Positions 46,606 through 54,844 are shown, counted from the stretch's first letter. The stretch: 64,000 bases of DNA from Staphylococcus kloosii (GCF_003019255.1 NZ_CP027846.1:2108001-2172000); one strand, 5' to 3'. Numbers and translations: made by a program. Notes: generated by a model not told the origin, from the sequence alone.

Positions 46606-47016
46606 TTACACCCTCCTAGCTAACTCTGCTTTTACTGTGGAAAAATAGGTTTCTCTGCCTTGTCTTAGGGCGTTTTCGATAACACCCTTACCAGCTGTGT
46701 TAACCCATTTACCTGCTTTGTCATAGTGGCCAAACTCGTTAAGATGAATAATTCTATAACGCTCGCCTGTACTTCCGTCATTCCAGTGAATTTTAACTTG
46801 TCTCACGCCACCTATTGTTTGAGGCTTTGAAACAGATGTCGATTTCACTGATTTACCAGTATCAGCAAACGAACGCATATCTTTAGCGATTATCGAGGCA
46901 ACAACGCCACCACCTTTAGTCAAAGCGTAATCTACAATCTTTTGCATTTTACGTTTGCCAAATCGGCGTTCGAGTTCTCGTTGTAACTCTTTTTCTCCCT
47001 TTAAAGTTGCTCTCAT
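46606..47016 (-). CDS. HK97 gp10-like tail completion / neck protein
   Basis: The 136-residue protein belongs to the HK97 gp10 family. G-E-K-E-L-Q-R-E-L-E-R-R-F-G at the N-terminus and I-I-H-L-N-E-F-G-H-Y plus G-K-G-V-I-E-N-A-L in the C-terminal half are characteristic. It helps finish the head-tail junction. It overlaps the head closure gene by 4 bases. Confidence 0.87.
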   Translation of the reverse strand: MRATLKGEKELQRELERRFGKRKMQKIVDYALTKGGGVVASIIAKDMRSFADTGKSVKSTSVSKPQTIGGVRQVKIHWNDGSTGERYRIIHLNEFGHYDKAGKWVNTAGKGVIENALRQGRETYFSTVKAELARRV

Positions 47017-47342
47017 TCTTCTTCACCTACCACTTTGATATAGTTAGGTGTTTTAGCGGGTGCCACATTTTTGACATTAAAAAACAACCCAGCATACATA
47101 CCATTTTTTATTTCAAACGTTTGATTAACGCTGGGTATGAATTGAGGTTGCGCATTTCTAATATTTAATGTGACCGACCTTTTGCTAAGTTCTAAATTGC
47201 CTAACTGTACATCTTTTTGTGTAGGCTCATATAAGCCCGTGTAACAACTGTAAACTTCTTTCCAATCATTCATGCCAGCTTCTGGTCCATCATTAACAAT
47301 GTCGTAAAATACGACTCTGTAATCTAACTGGTTAAGATTCAT
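47013..47342 (-). CDS. Phage head closure protein (head-tail joining family)
   Basis: The 109-residue beta-barrel protein of the SPP1 gp16/HK97-type stopper family plugs the filled head. L-D-Y-R-V-V-F-Y-D-I at the N-terminus and F-E-I-K-N-G-M-Y-A-G-L-F-F-N-V-K-N-V are typical. It overlaps the adaptor gene by 11 bases and gp10-like gene by 4. Confidence 0.82.
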   Translation of the reverse strand: MNLNQLDYRVVFYDIVNDGPEAGMNDWKEVYSCYTGLYEPTQKDVQLGNLELSKRSVTLNIRNAQPQFIPSVNQTFEIKNGMYAGLFFNVKNVAPAKTPNYIKVVGEEE

Positions 47343-47673
47343 CGGCTATCACCTCGATGTTTTCTAAACGCCATTTAGCAAGATTACTTCGTAACGTTTG
47401 TATAAGTGCTAATGAAGATGCTGGTACATCAAAGCTTTGTTCGTTAGATGTAATAGAACGATTGTCATTATGATGTGCGACAATGTTTAAAACAGCTAAA
47501 TTAAATAAAGGATTATTTTCGTAAAAACCTTTATCTTCATCGTTTAATGAAACAGCCGTTTTAACTTCATTAATTGCACCAGGTAAATAGACATCCATAA
47601 TCAAGTCATCATCGAAATCATGATCTACACGAATCGCTTTTTTTACGGATTCTTTACTTTCTAAATCGAACAT
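47332..47673 (-). CDS. Head-tail adaptor (gp6-like connector)
   Basis: This 113-residue, mostly helical protein belongs to the phage connector/gp6-like family that binds below the portal. V-K-K-A-I-R-V-D-H-D-F-D-D-D-L-I and G-A-I-N-E-V-K-T-A-V match the short-helix pattern of the family. It follows the capsid gene (71 bases after its zero-frame stop; 10 bases after the frameshifted stop). Confidence 0.83.
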   Translation of the reverse strand: MFDLESKESVKKAIRVDHDFDDDLIMDVYLPGAINEVKTAVSLNDEDKGFYENNPLFNLAVLNIVAHHNDNRSITSNEQSFDVPASSLALIQTLRSNLAKWRLENIEVIADES

Positions 47674-47683
47674 CTAAACACCC

Positions 47684-47750
47684 CTATTCTGCCGTAATAG
47701 AAACGGATTTTGCATTCGTATTAACTACGACATTTTGGGGAGCATTAGGG
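47684..47750 (-). other. +1 frameshift site and 20-aa extension of the major capsid protein
   Basis: CCC (47750-47748) followed by TAA allows a +1 slip to CCT-AAT. The frame reads N-A-P-Q-N-V-V-V-N-T and ten more residues to a TAG at 47686-47684. The layout and sequence match the tail protein extension, with an identical 21-nt block around the slip site. The next gene starts 10 bases later, so no other function is needed to explain this open frame. Confidence 0.82.
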
Positions 47751-49088
47751 TGTATCTTCGCCTTCTGCATCCTCGCCAAATGTTACGAAGAAACCAGCGT
47801 TTTTATCTGCTTGTTTAACATCGAAACGGAACGCACCCATCAAGTATTTACCGTAGATTTCGTTTTCAATCCATTGAACTGAAACGTCTGTACGGTCTGC
47901 AAATAACACGCCGCGTTTTACGTCTCCAATAAACGCTTTAGCATCGCCGTTAACGCCTAAAAGGTCATCACGTACCACTGTTACGTTCATACCTAATACA
48001 GTGTTACCAGCAGTGTTGATAATGCTGTCTTGTAATAAATAACGACCGTTACCATCTTTTAAAGTGTCTAGTTTTTGATAGAAACTTTGTGTACAGATAA
48101 TTTGACGGTCGTAACCTGGGTCTAATTTAACGTTGATAATTTCTTTTAAGTCATCCACATTAGCGATTGATGTTGGATTGAATGCTTTAAGCACTGCACC
48201 AATTTTTTCGTTTAATGTATTGATTTTTTGTTCGTTGATATTTTCAGACACAATAGCAGTTAAGTTAGCAACTGAATCGTCTAACGCTTCTTGAGAGATT
48301 GGAATAGAACCACGGTAAGTGTTAACTTCCCAGTTAATTGTTTCAAATTCTGGACGTGCTAACTCTGGGTTTTTCTCTAGTTCTTCAACTGTGTTGAATT
48401 TAGCATTTGCACGTTTTAAGATTGGGTACTTGCCACTTGCAGTTGATACTGAAGTTTTTTGTACTAATTCTGATAAATCTTGTACTGTGTTAACTTCTTT
48501 TTCTGGAATATATTTAATATCCTCTGGAATTGTTACGCCAACATCATCAGATTTAACGTTGTCACGTTTTGCTCCTTTAGATTTCATGTATTGTTCGAAA
48601 CCTAGGATTTCCTCATTAGTTTCTTGATTTTGATTTAATTTCGCCATAGAACGTTTCGCCCCTTCTTTTTTCTTTTTGTCTTTTTCTTCTTCCAACTCGT
48701 CTTCTGTAGGTTCTTCTACTTTTTCGATAGCTGGTGCTTCTGGTTTTTCTTCAGATTCGGGTTTATCATCGTCTTTAGGTTTGTCGTCTGTTTTTTCTTC
48801 TTCAGACGGTTTATTTTCTTTATCGTCCGATGGTTTTTCCTCTGAATCTTCTTTTTTGTTATCAGTTTCTTCTGCACCTTCATCTTTAGGCGGTACAGAT
48901 TCTTCTTCTGGTGCTGACGCTTTGATTTCTTCAGATAATTGTTTTAATTCTTCATATTCTTTCTTCTGTGAATCGATATCAGCTTTTAAATTACGTGCAG
49001 TTTCTAGGTCTCCCTTTTCGACTGCTTCTTGCGCTTTAGAAACTAAATTATTAATTTCTTTTTGGCGCGCATCTAAATTGTTAGCCAT
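47745..49088 (-). CDS. HK97-fold major capsid protein with N-terminal delta/scaffold region
   Basis: The 447-residue precursor has a helical N-terminal scaffold part (about 1-55), a long acidic E/K/D/P-rich low-complexity segment (about 56-145), and the HK97 capsid domain to the end. P-I-S-Q-E-A-L-D-D-S, F-N-P-T-S-I and G-D-V-K-R-G-V-L-F-A are capsid-family hallmarks. The neighbouring protease presumably removes the N-terminal part. The ATG at 49088 has AAAGGAGTG upstream; an in-frame GTG at 49097 lies inside it. Its stop is the +1 frameshift site described at 47684-47750. Confidence 0.93.
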   Translation of the reverse strand: MANNLDARQKEINNLVSKAQEAVEKGDLETARNLKADIDSQKKEYEELKQLSEEIKASAPEEESVPPKDEGAEETDNKKEDSEEKPSDDKENKPSEEEKTDDKPKDDDKPESEEKPEAPAIEKVEEPTEDELEEEKDKKKKEGAKRSMAKLNQNQETNEEILGFEQYMKSKGAKRDNVKSDDVGVTIPEDIKYIPEKEVNTVQDLSELVQKTSVSTASGKYPILKRANAKFNTVEELEKNPELARPEFETINWEVNTYRGSIPISQEALDDSVANLTAIVSENINEQKINTLNEKIGAVLKAFNPTSIANVDDLKEIINVKLDPGYDRQIICTQSFYQKLDTLKDGNGRYLLQDSIINTAGNTVLGMNVTVVRDDLLGVNGDAKAFIGDVKRGVLFADRTDVSVQWIENEIYGKYLMGAFRFDVKQADKNAGFFVTFGEDAEGEDTP

Positions 49089-49109
49089 GTTTTTCACTCC
49101 TTTTAGTAA

Positions 49110-49152
49110 AAATGCGCATAAAAAATAGCCTTACGTTTCAAAACGAAGGCTT
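49110..49152 (-). terminator. Intra-operon terminator between protease and capsid genes
   Basis: On the minus strand GCCTTCGTTT pairs with AACGTAAGGC (one mismatch) around TGA, followed by TATTTTTTATG. It overlaps the end of the protease gene. Read-through must still be high, because capsid is needed in large amounts, unless a promoter lies in the short gap. Confidence 0.7.
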
Positions 49153-49688
49153 TCTATATCTAGCGCTATTTTTAATTGTTCTAACTCTTTTGCTTTAGTT
49201 AAATCTTGAGAACGTTGTGCAACAATAACCGAGGTATCATCGTATGCTGGCATAGTCACAACACTAATTTCTCTTAACTCTGATATTTGATGTACTACAT
49301 GTACGTAATCCCCATCTATTTTTTCCCAATGTCTACTACCCTCATTTTTTTGAGGGAGTGTATAAAAGAAACTACATTCGTCAATGTTACCTAATTTTAT
49401 ATTTTCATATATATCACGCCCTGTTGACGTATTCGGTAAGTAACACTTAAATTTAAGCCCTTTGTTGTCAACTTCTAATTCTAAGGTTCCTGATTTCGTC
49501 CTTCCGATAAGTTGGCCCCAATCATGGTCCACCAAACATTTGACATCTGATACATCAACTTCATCAAATGCAGTGGGTAATATTTTTTCTCTGTAACCAT
49601 TAGGTGTCATTTTACTAATAGAATCAAATAACACTGCATACCCCTCTATGACCATATCTTTATACGCATCAACGTTACTGTTCGTCAT
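49131..49688 (-). CDS. HK97-family prohead protease
   Basis: This 185-residue serine protease cleaves the scaffold part of the capsid protein. The catalytic His is in V-D-H-D-W-G-Q and the Ser in D-E-C-S-F-F-Y, both standard for family S78. The N-terminal I-E-G-Y-A-V-L-F-D is also typical. It overlaps the portal gene end by 14 bases, and the capsid gene follows after a short hairpin. Confidence 0.92.
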   Translation of the reverse strand: MTNSNVDAYKDMVIEGYAVLFDSISKMTPNGYREKILPTAFDEVDVSDVKCLVDHDWGQLIGRTKSGTLELEVDNKGLKFKCYLPNTSTGRDIYENIKLGNIDECSFFYTLPQKNEGSRHWEKIDGDYVHVVHQISELREISVVTMPAYDDTSVIVAQRSQDLTKAKELEQLKIALDIESLRFET

Positions 49689-50910
49689 TTAAACCACCCC
49701 CTTTAAGAGTGTTCTTTTCGACTTCTTTATCTATCTTAGAACTTTGATAATTTTCTAATGTAGATAGTGGCGCACGGTTCAAGTCAACAAGTGGTTGGTC
49801 ACCATGATCTATAGGTTGATAACCAAATACACTTCTTGCTTCATCTGTTGATATAATTCCTTTACCATGCAATTCTGTAATACGTTGCAATTGTAATTCT
49901 GGGTCAATATCAATAAGACGAGAAGAATCAAATTCCAATTCATAACCAGAATCAATGAATTTGAATATCTTAGTTTCGAGTTCTGCAATCATCATTTTGA
50001 ATATTGGATCTAATGTACTTTGCAGATATTCGAGATTAGCTTGTGTAATGGACGTGTTGACTGTTTCGATACCTAATTTAGATACTGGTAATCCAAATGC
50101 TTTAGCGACTTGTGATGTACTGAACTTATAACTATTTAAGAAGTTCAATACTTCTGTTGGTACTTGCAATCTTTTAAAATCTTGTGATTCATCAATGACA
50201 ATAAGCCCACCATTATTTTTCATTTGCTTTTCAATAAAGTTTTCATTCATTTGTTTTAGTTGGTCGCCATTGATATTACCTTTTTTCATGGTTAAAACAC
50301 CAGTAGATGTAGCACCGTTTTCAAAGAATGTTTTCAAGAAATTCTTAGAGCCTTGAGATATACCAATTTCGTTTGCTAATGCATACAACGGACTGTAACC
50401 CACATAACCATCTAACGTGATGTATCTAAAATGCAGTATATCCTCACTAGTAATTTTTACTGCATTACCTTCCACATCCTCACTGACGTTATAAATAACT
50501 TCCCCATCCTTTTCTTCAATTCCTACTAAATCGTTATGTAAGAAATGGAAACCAACGGGGAAGTCATTTTTATCACGTATAATCTCAACGAAAGATTGAC
50601 CGTTGAGTAACATGTTCGCAATGATAATGAATTTGAAGTGCCAGCCTGGTAAGTCTGAGTGAGGGTTGTTATTGAATAAATTCAATACATCATTCATTAC
50701 TGTGTTCGTCTCATGACCTTTAACTTTTAACTTCGTACTAGCAATATCTGCTGAAATAATACGTGTAGCAGTAAATACGTCACTGTTACGCAAAGCATTA
50801 ATACCTGTGTAACTAGCATGTGTTCCGTGTTCTTGCCAATAAAGTAATCGTTCTAAATCACGATTCATCTTATCTTGCTTGCTGTTAAACCCTAAATCGA
50901 GTAATGGCAT
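49675..50910 (-). CDS. Phage portal protein, HK97 family
   Basis: The 411-residue protein forms the dodecameric ring through which DNA enters and leaves the head. N-P-H-S-D-L-P-G-W-H-F-K-F, L-L-N-G-Q-S-F-V-E-I and F-G-L-P-V-S-K-L-G are portal-family features. It lies between a small membrane peptide and the protease, the normal order for HK97-like heads. No truncation is seen. Confidence 0.93.
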   Translation of the reverse strand: MPLLDLGFNSKQDKMNRDLERLLYWQEHGTHASYTGINALRNSDVFTATRIISADIASTKLKVKGHETNTVMNDVLNLFNNNPHSDLPGWHFKFIIIANMLLNGQSFVEIIRDKNDFPVGFHFLHNDLVGIEEKDGEVIYNVSEDVEGNAVKITSEDILHFRYITLDGYVGYSPLYALANEIGISQGSKNFLKTFFENGATSTGVLTMKKGNINGDQLKQMNENFIEKQMKNNGGLIVIDESQDFKRLQVPTEVLNFLNSYKFSTSQVAKAFGLPVSKLGIETVNTSITQANLEYLQSTLDPIFKMMIAELETKIFKFIDSGYELEFDSSRLIDIDPELQLQRITELHGKGIISTDEARSVFGYQPIDHGDQPLVDLNRAPLSTLENYQSSKIDKEVEKNTLKGGGLNDEQ

Positions 50911-50912
50911 CT

Positions 50913-51098
50913 TTAGTTTTTACCCCTTTCTGAGGTGTTATCGTACGCTTGATTTAACACTCCAGTTAAACCAATTAAAAATAAGCCACCAACAATAAAT
51001 GCTAATGGTTTCCAAAATATAAATAATCCATAGAATATACTAGTTATTCCGACTATGAATAATATAATCAATAATAATGCGTATAGAATTTTATTCAT
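50913..51098 (-). CDS. Small phage membrane protein (61 aa)
   Basis: The protein is nearly all hydrophobic, with two helices (about 4-28 and 32-50), then a charged tail (Y-D-N-T-S-E-R-G-K-N). It lies between terminase and portal with a GGGAGGTG ribosome binding site. Such short ORFs in this position are common in HK97-like genomes, but their function is unknown. Confidence 0.72.
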   Translation of the reverse strand: MNKILYALLLIILFIVGITSIFYGLFIFWKPLAFIVGGLFLIGLTGVLNQAYDNTSERGKN

Positions 51099-51110
51099 TA
51101 CAACACCTCC

Positions 51111-52859
51111 CTATAAGAACATTGGTATAAATGTTTCAGCGTCCCATTCATGTTCGCCTGCTATTACATAAGCAAATATTGTAGCCATGAGTGGGTCAAT
51201 TTTCTCTCTATTCATTTTCTTTTCTATCATGATTGAATCATTAACATTCTTAGCAATTGCATTTTTGACCGCTGTATCAAGTAATGGATTTTTATGATGT
51301 TTAATTTCTCCATTCATAACTTTTAATCTGAAATCTATATTAGGATTAGATAAAGTTTGTGACCCTTGCCTAATTTCATATAACTCATAAAACCAATTAC
51401 GACGTTCAATTTCTGCTAACACACCATGTATAGCGTGTGGATCGTAACAAATAGCTTGTACATCTAAGTTGTATCTACTTACATAATTTTCAATATAATC
51501 TAATACTTGATTTGTATTGATGATTCCACTAGATAAATCAGTAATCGTACAATAACCATCATTTGCAAGTTGTTGATAATCTATAATATCTCTTTCAATT
51601 TTTGCTTGGAGCCCGCCTTTAGTTCCTACGAAAGAGTGAGAGGTTACATAATACTGCTTATTGTTTTCATCTAAGTGAATGAATGAAACTGCTGTTAAAT
51701 CATCTCCACGTGATAAATCTAACCCAACGTATGTTTTACTATTAGTAATATCAAACTCGGTTTCATTTTTCTTCCAATCATTGAAATCAAGATAAGATTC
51801 TTCACTAGCTTGCATCCAATAATTAAAATTTTTAACTAAAATTTTGAACATTTTACCTTTTTTAGTTCCAGTTTCTATTCTTCTTTTCAAATAATCAGAT
51901 GCTTGTTGTTTCAATTCTTCTGATTCATTAATAAGTGGATTAGATTTAGGCCATAATGTTTCATCTTGCCATTCTTCTTCGTCATCTTGTTCATAAATAA
52001 CTGTGAAATATCTATCATCTTCATAATCTCCAGATAATATTTCTTTAGCGTAAGGCCATTCATCAACATACATAGGTACATTTAAATTGAAACCAGCAGT
52101 AGATATAATAAATATCAAAGATTGATTTAATTGTCCTTGTCCAGATTCGATAAGTTCATGCATTTCATCTGTTTTATTTTCGTGATACTCATCAAGTATT
52201 CCTATATATGGTTCAAATCCGTCTACAGCATTTGTTTCTTTTGATAACGGCTTAATATAAGAGTCGTCTTTTAAATTTGTAATTGTATCTCTAGATTTTT
52301 TAGTTGCTTTTTCTAATTCTTCATCTTTCACTCTTAAAAAGGACAACTGTTTCCAAATCATTTTAAAGACAATAGATGCTTGGTCTTTACTGTTAGCAGC
52401 ACAAAATATTTGTCTACCTTCTTTCGGCTCTCTATCAAACAAGAAAGCGTATAGTGTGAGACCAGCAACGATAATAGATTTACCTTGTTTTCTTGCCATA
52501 CTGATAAAAACCTTTTTAAATCTTAAATTGTCGTCTTTATCAAACCAACCTCTCACAGAAGAAATAATAAACTTTTGAAATTTTGCTAGTTTATGAAAAT
52601 TACCTTTTGTATCTGGCAAACTTTCTGTAAAGCGAATAACTGTTTTAGCTCTTTTAGTTTTATATATATATGGAAAATTATCATTACCTATTCGATGTAG
52701 ATCTTTCAAATGACGGATACATGATTGCCTTGTTTTTTTGCCGGCAATGTATTTGCCCGTCAATACAAGTACACAATATTCATAAGCATCATCTTTATAT
52801 TTTTGAGGAACATCAAGTAATTCCTCTAAGTTATAAGTCATCTTCGTCATCATCTTCAT
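51111..52859 (-). CDS. terL: Terminase large subunit
   Basis: The 582-residue packaging motor has an N-terminal ATPase and C-terminal nuclease. The Walker A-like motif is M-A-R-K-Q-G-K-S (121-128), Walker B is I-G-I-L-D-E-Y-H (near 215), and the nuclease Asp motif is V-G-L-D-L-S-R-G-D-D. The start overlaps the small subunit by 29 bases; three clustered Met codons (residues 1, 3, 4) and one at residue 7 leave the exact start open. It belongs to the Terminase_1 family paired with P27-type small subunits. Confidence 0.94.
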   Translation of the reverse strand: MKMMTKMTYNLEELLDVPQKYKDDAYEYCVLVLTGKYIAGKKTRQSCIRHLKDLHRIGNDNFPYIYKTKRAKTVIRFTESLPDTKGNFHKLAKFQKFIISSVRGWFDKDDNLRFKKVFISMARKQGKSIIVAGLTLYAFLFDREPKEGRQIFCAANSKDQASIVFKMIWKQLSFLRVKDEELEKATKKSRDTITNLKDDSYIKPLSKETNAVDGFEPYIGILDEYHENKTDEMHELIESGQGQLNQSLIFIISTAGFNLNVPMYVDEWPYAKEILSGDYEDDRYFTVIYEQDDEEEWQDETLWPKSNPLINESEELKQQASDYLKRRIETGTKKGKMFKILVKNFNYWMQASEESYLDFNDWKKNETEFDITNSKTYVGLDLSRGDDLTAVSFIHLDENNKQYYVTSHSFVGTKGGLQAKIERDIIDYQQLANDGYCTITDLSSGIINTNQVLDYIENYVSRYNLDVQAICYDPHAIHGVLAEIERRNWFYELYEIRQGSQTLSNPNIDFRLKVMNGEIKHHKNPLLDTAVKNAIAKNVNDSIMIEKKMNREKIDPLMATIFAYVIAGEHEWDAETFIPMFL

Positions 52860-53316
52860 CTAAAGCAAATTCATCGAATATAGATTTCTTATTTTCTTTT
52901 TCTGTTGGTACAACAATTCTCATTCTTGAATCAATTGTCATTCCTAGTTGTCCACAAATTGATTTTATTTCTTTTAAAGTATCCATATATACTAAAAATG
53001 AGCCGGTTTTCTTCGTGTTTTCTTCGTTTACTGCACCATTTTGTATAACGTCCGCATAAGCATCGTCATTTATGTCTACAAGTTGGCAATACCTTTTAAT
53101 CATTGTGTAATCTAAATTAGCAATTGGTAGTTGTTCCAATAGTGGCACAACCCTTCGCCATTCAGTTACAGCATTTTCCGTTAAATCAGCAGGTTCAGAA
53201 TTTATATTTATTGATTCAAATTGTTCTAACCCGTTTTCTAGTAATTTAGATTCTTCTAATTCGCTCTTTGTATGATTTCCTGTCTTAGTTGCGTTTAATT
53301 TTCTAGGTCTAGCCAT
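52831..53316 (-). CDS. terS: Terminase small subunit, P27 family
   Basis: The 161-residue DNA-recognition subunit of the packaging motor starts M-A-R-P-R-K-L-N-A-T-K-T-G-N-H-T, the usual P27 start, and ends in an Asp/Glu-rich tail. L-T-E-N-A-V-T-E-W-R-R-V-V-P-L-L is the family core. I start at 53316, preceded by TTGGAGGTG. It is the first packaging gene after the HNH endonuclease. Confidence 0.92.
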   Translation of the reverse strand: MARPRKLNATKTGNHTKSELEESKLLENGLEQFESININSEPADLTENAVTEWRRVVPLLEQLPIANLDYTMIKRYCQLVDINDDAYADVIQNGAVNEENTKKTGSFLVYMDTLKEIKSICGQLGMTIDSRMRIVVPTEKENKKSIFDEFALDEDDDEDDL

Positions 53317-53465
53317 CAAAACACCTCCAATATACTAATTTGAATTTATGAGTTTCTGGAATTTGGTCACAGCGATGTGCGGCTCGTTATATTAGTGTAA
53401 ATTTTCCATACCCGGTTTTTGTTTCCCCCGCAAAAATTATTTCTGAAAAATAAAATTCTAAAAAT

Positions 53466-53825
53466 TTATTCACCATGAATTTTATTGTGGCAGCTAAAAC
53501 AAACCGCCTCTAAATTTTCCATATCCAGTCGCTTCGACCAATCCCGTTTCAATTCGATTTTGTGATGGACGATTAAATTCTTGTCATTCACCACACCTTG
53601 CTCTAAACATTTCTGACATAAGTAGTTATCACGTATTAACACTTGCTGTCGTAGCTTACGCCAAGCTGTACTATTATAGAAGGAAGTATATTCCTTGTTA
53701 CGTGAGTTATACCTAATGTCTTGGTTATAACGTTTAGTATTGGCTTTCCTATAGTCTTGCAACTCGCTTTGAGTATATGACTTATTACCAAGTCGAACCT
53801 TTGGTTGAACAAACAAATGAATCAA
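53466..53825 (-). CDS. HNH endonuclease adjoining the terminase
   Basis: The 119-residue protein has a C-terminal HNH fold: C-Q-K-C (zinc), V-H-H-K-I-E-L (catalytic His pair), N-L-E-A-V and C-F-S-C-H-N-K-I-H (second zinc pair and last His). HNH enzymes next to terS/terL are needed for packaging-specific cleavage in cos-type phages of this type. The start is a TTG; the one at 53825 touches its ribosome binding site (AAAGAAG), and a second TTG at 53816 has better spacing. Confidence 0.9.
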   Translation of the reverse strand: MIHLFVQPKVRLGNKSYTQSELQDYRKANTKRYNQDIRYNSRNKEYTSFYNSTAWRKLRQQVLIRDNYLCQKCLEQGVVNDKNLIVHHKIELKRDWSKRLDMENLEAVCFSCHNKIHGE

Positions 53826-54140
53826 CTTCTTTCATTTGAATTTAATATTTAAAACTAATTTATAAATAAAATTAATATTTATTCTTACAAAAAAATAAAA
53901 GACAAAACGAAATAAGAAATTATAATCTCAAATCATTTTGTCTTTAAACTTTATAAAATGTTTCATCAATCAAAAGCAAATTAATCTTTAAAGTTTATGA
54001 TCAACGAAACATTAAACAAACAACAAACAAACTAAATAAGAAATTATAATTATTGTTTCAATTAATCTCTTAAACTAATGAAACCTTTTAAGTTAATTGA
54101 ATGAATGTTGTTCTATCAGTCAGACACTCAATGTATAAGT
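53826..54140. promoter_or_regulatory. Late-operon control region with repeated palindromes
   Basis: No gene is supported here. The AT-rich stretch has two copies of AAATAAGAAATTATAA (near 53909 and 54029) and palindromes bounded by GTTTC and GAAAC (53961-54012 and 54056-54084). On the minus strand each copy reads TTATAATTTCTTATTT, a likely -10 box, so the late promoter should lie here. A cos site may also be here because terS, HNH and terL adjoin. Confidence 0.5.
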
Positions 54141-54265
54141 GATGACCTTAAACTGTATGACCTAAAAGGGTACTCTTAAATGTAGAGACCTTAATCGCCG
54201 CACCTTAATAAGTGGTGTCCTTTAATATGTGTGTCCTTATTATGTGGGTAGATTAAATAGGTGCA
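54141..54265. repeat. Degenerate repeat of about 15 bp, eight units, downstream of rinA
   Basis: ACCTTAA-like cores recur at about 54146, 54161, 54173, 54189, 54203, 54219, 54233 and 54249, at spacings of 12-16 bases. Two further copies lie at about 54337 and 54356. It lies between the rinA terminator and the late promoter region, so it is a candidate binding array for the RinA activator or the terminase. Confidence 0.55.
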
Positions 54266-54267
54266 TA

Positions 54268-54298
54268 CAAAAAGACACGCTACAAATGTAACGTGCCT
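54268..54298 (-). terminator. Terminator of rinA
   Basis: On the minus strand GGCACGTTAC pairs with GTAGCGTGTC (one mismatch) around ATTT, followed by TTTTTG. Confidence 0.82.
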
Positions 54299-54414
54299 CG
54301 CATAATATAGTACTGGTAAAACATAAGTACCTTAATTAGTACCGTGTTTGAAATACCTTATGCTATCATAATATATCTTTTTAGGGTGGACTTATATAGT
54401 CCTAAAGTCCGTTC

Positions 54415-54831
54415 CTACACATACCCTATATATTCTGCTAACTTAATTAACATAGCATTTCTCCTTCTAAGTATCGTAGTCTTACTTACATAGAATCTAT
54501 CCGCTATCTGTTCCCACTGATTACAATCTATAGGACAATCCCAGTATCTCAATCTAATCATCTCAAGTGTTTGTTCATCTAGCTCATCTAACAGTCTGTC
54601 TACACCTCTAACTATATTGCTGAGATTATTATACTTCTTATCTTTCATCTTCTTTAATACTTCTCGCTCTACTGGATTACTCGTAATATTAGATTTACCA
54701 CCTTCAGAATTAACTACCTCGTGATTTTCTAATAGCTCATATTCCCTATATCGCAATTGCTTACGATACTGTTTAATGTTTTGTATATAGTCTTCAAGCT
54801 TTCTAATATCATATCGTTCAATAGCTATCAT
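54415..54831 (-). CDS. rinA: RinA-family late transcription activator
   Basis: This 138-residue DNA-binding protein activates packaging, head, tail and lysis genes of staphylococcal phages. The C-terminal region is a sigma-70 region 4-like helix-turn-helix (W-E-Q-I-A-D-R-F-Y-V-S-K-T-T-I-L-R-R-R). D-E-Q-T-L-E-M-I-R-L-R-Y-W-D before it is typical of the family. It is the last gene before the late promoter region, and RinB is two genes upstream, as in phi11-type phages. Confidence 0.9.
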   Translation of the reverse strand: MIAIERYDIRKLEDYIQNIKQYRKQLRYREYELLENHEVVNSEGGKSNITSNPVEREVLKKMKDKKYNNLSNIVRGVDRLLDELDEQTLEMIRLRYWDCPIDCNQWEQIADRFYVSKTTILRRRNAMLIKLAEYIGYV

Positions 54832-54844
54832 CTAATACCTCCAG

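Noticed and set aside
48676..49128. Ser-rich plus-strand frame opposite the capsid gene
   Set aside because: It mirrors the acidic low-complexity coding tract; no independent signals.
54141..54265. Considered as a CRISPR array or tRNA cluster
   Set aside because: Units are only about 15 bp and degenerate; no cloverleaf or spacer pattern.
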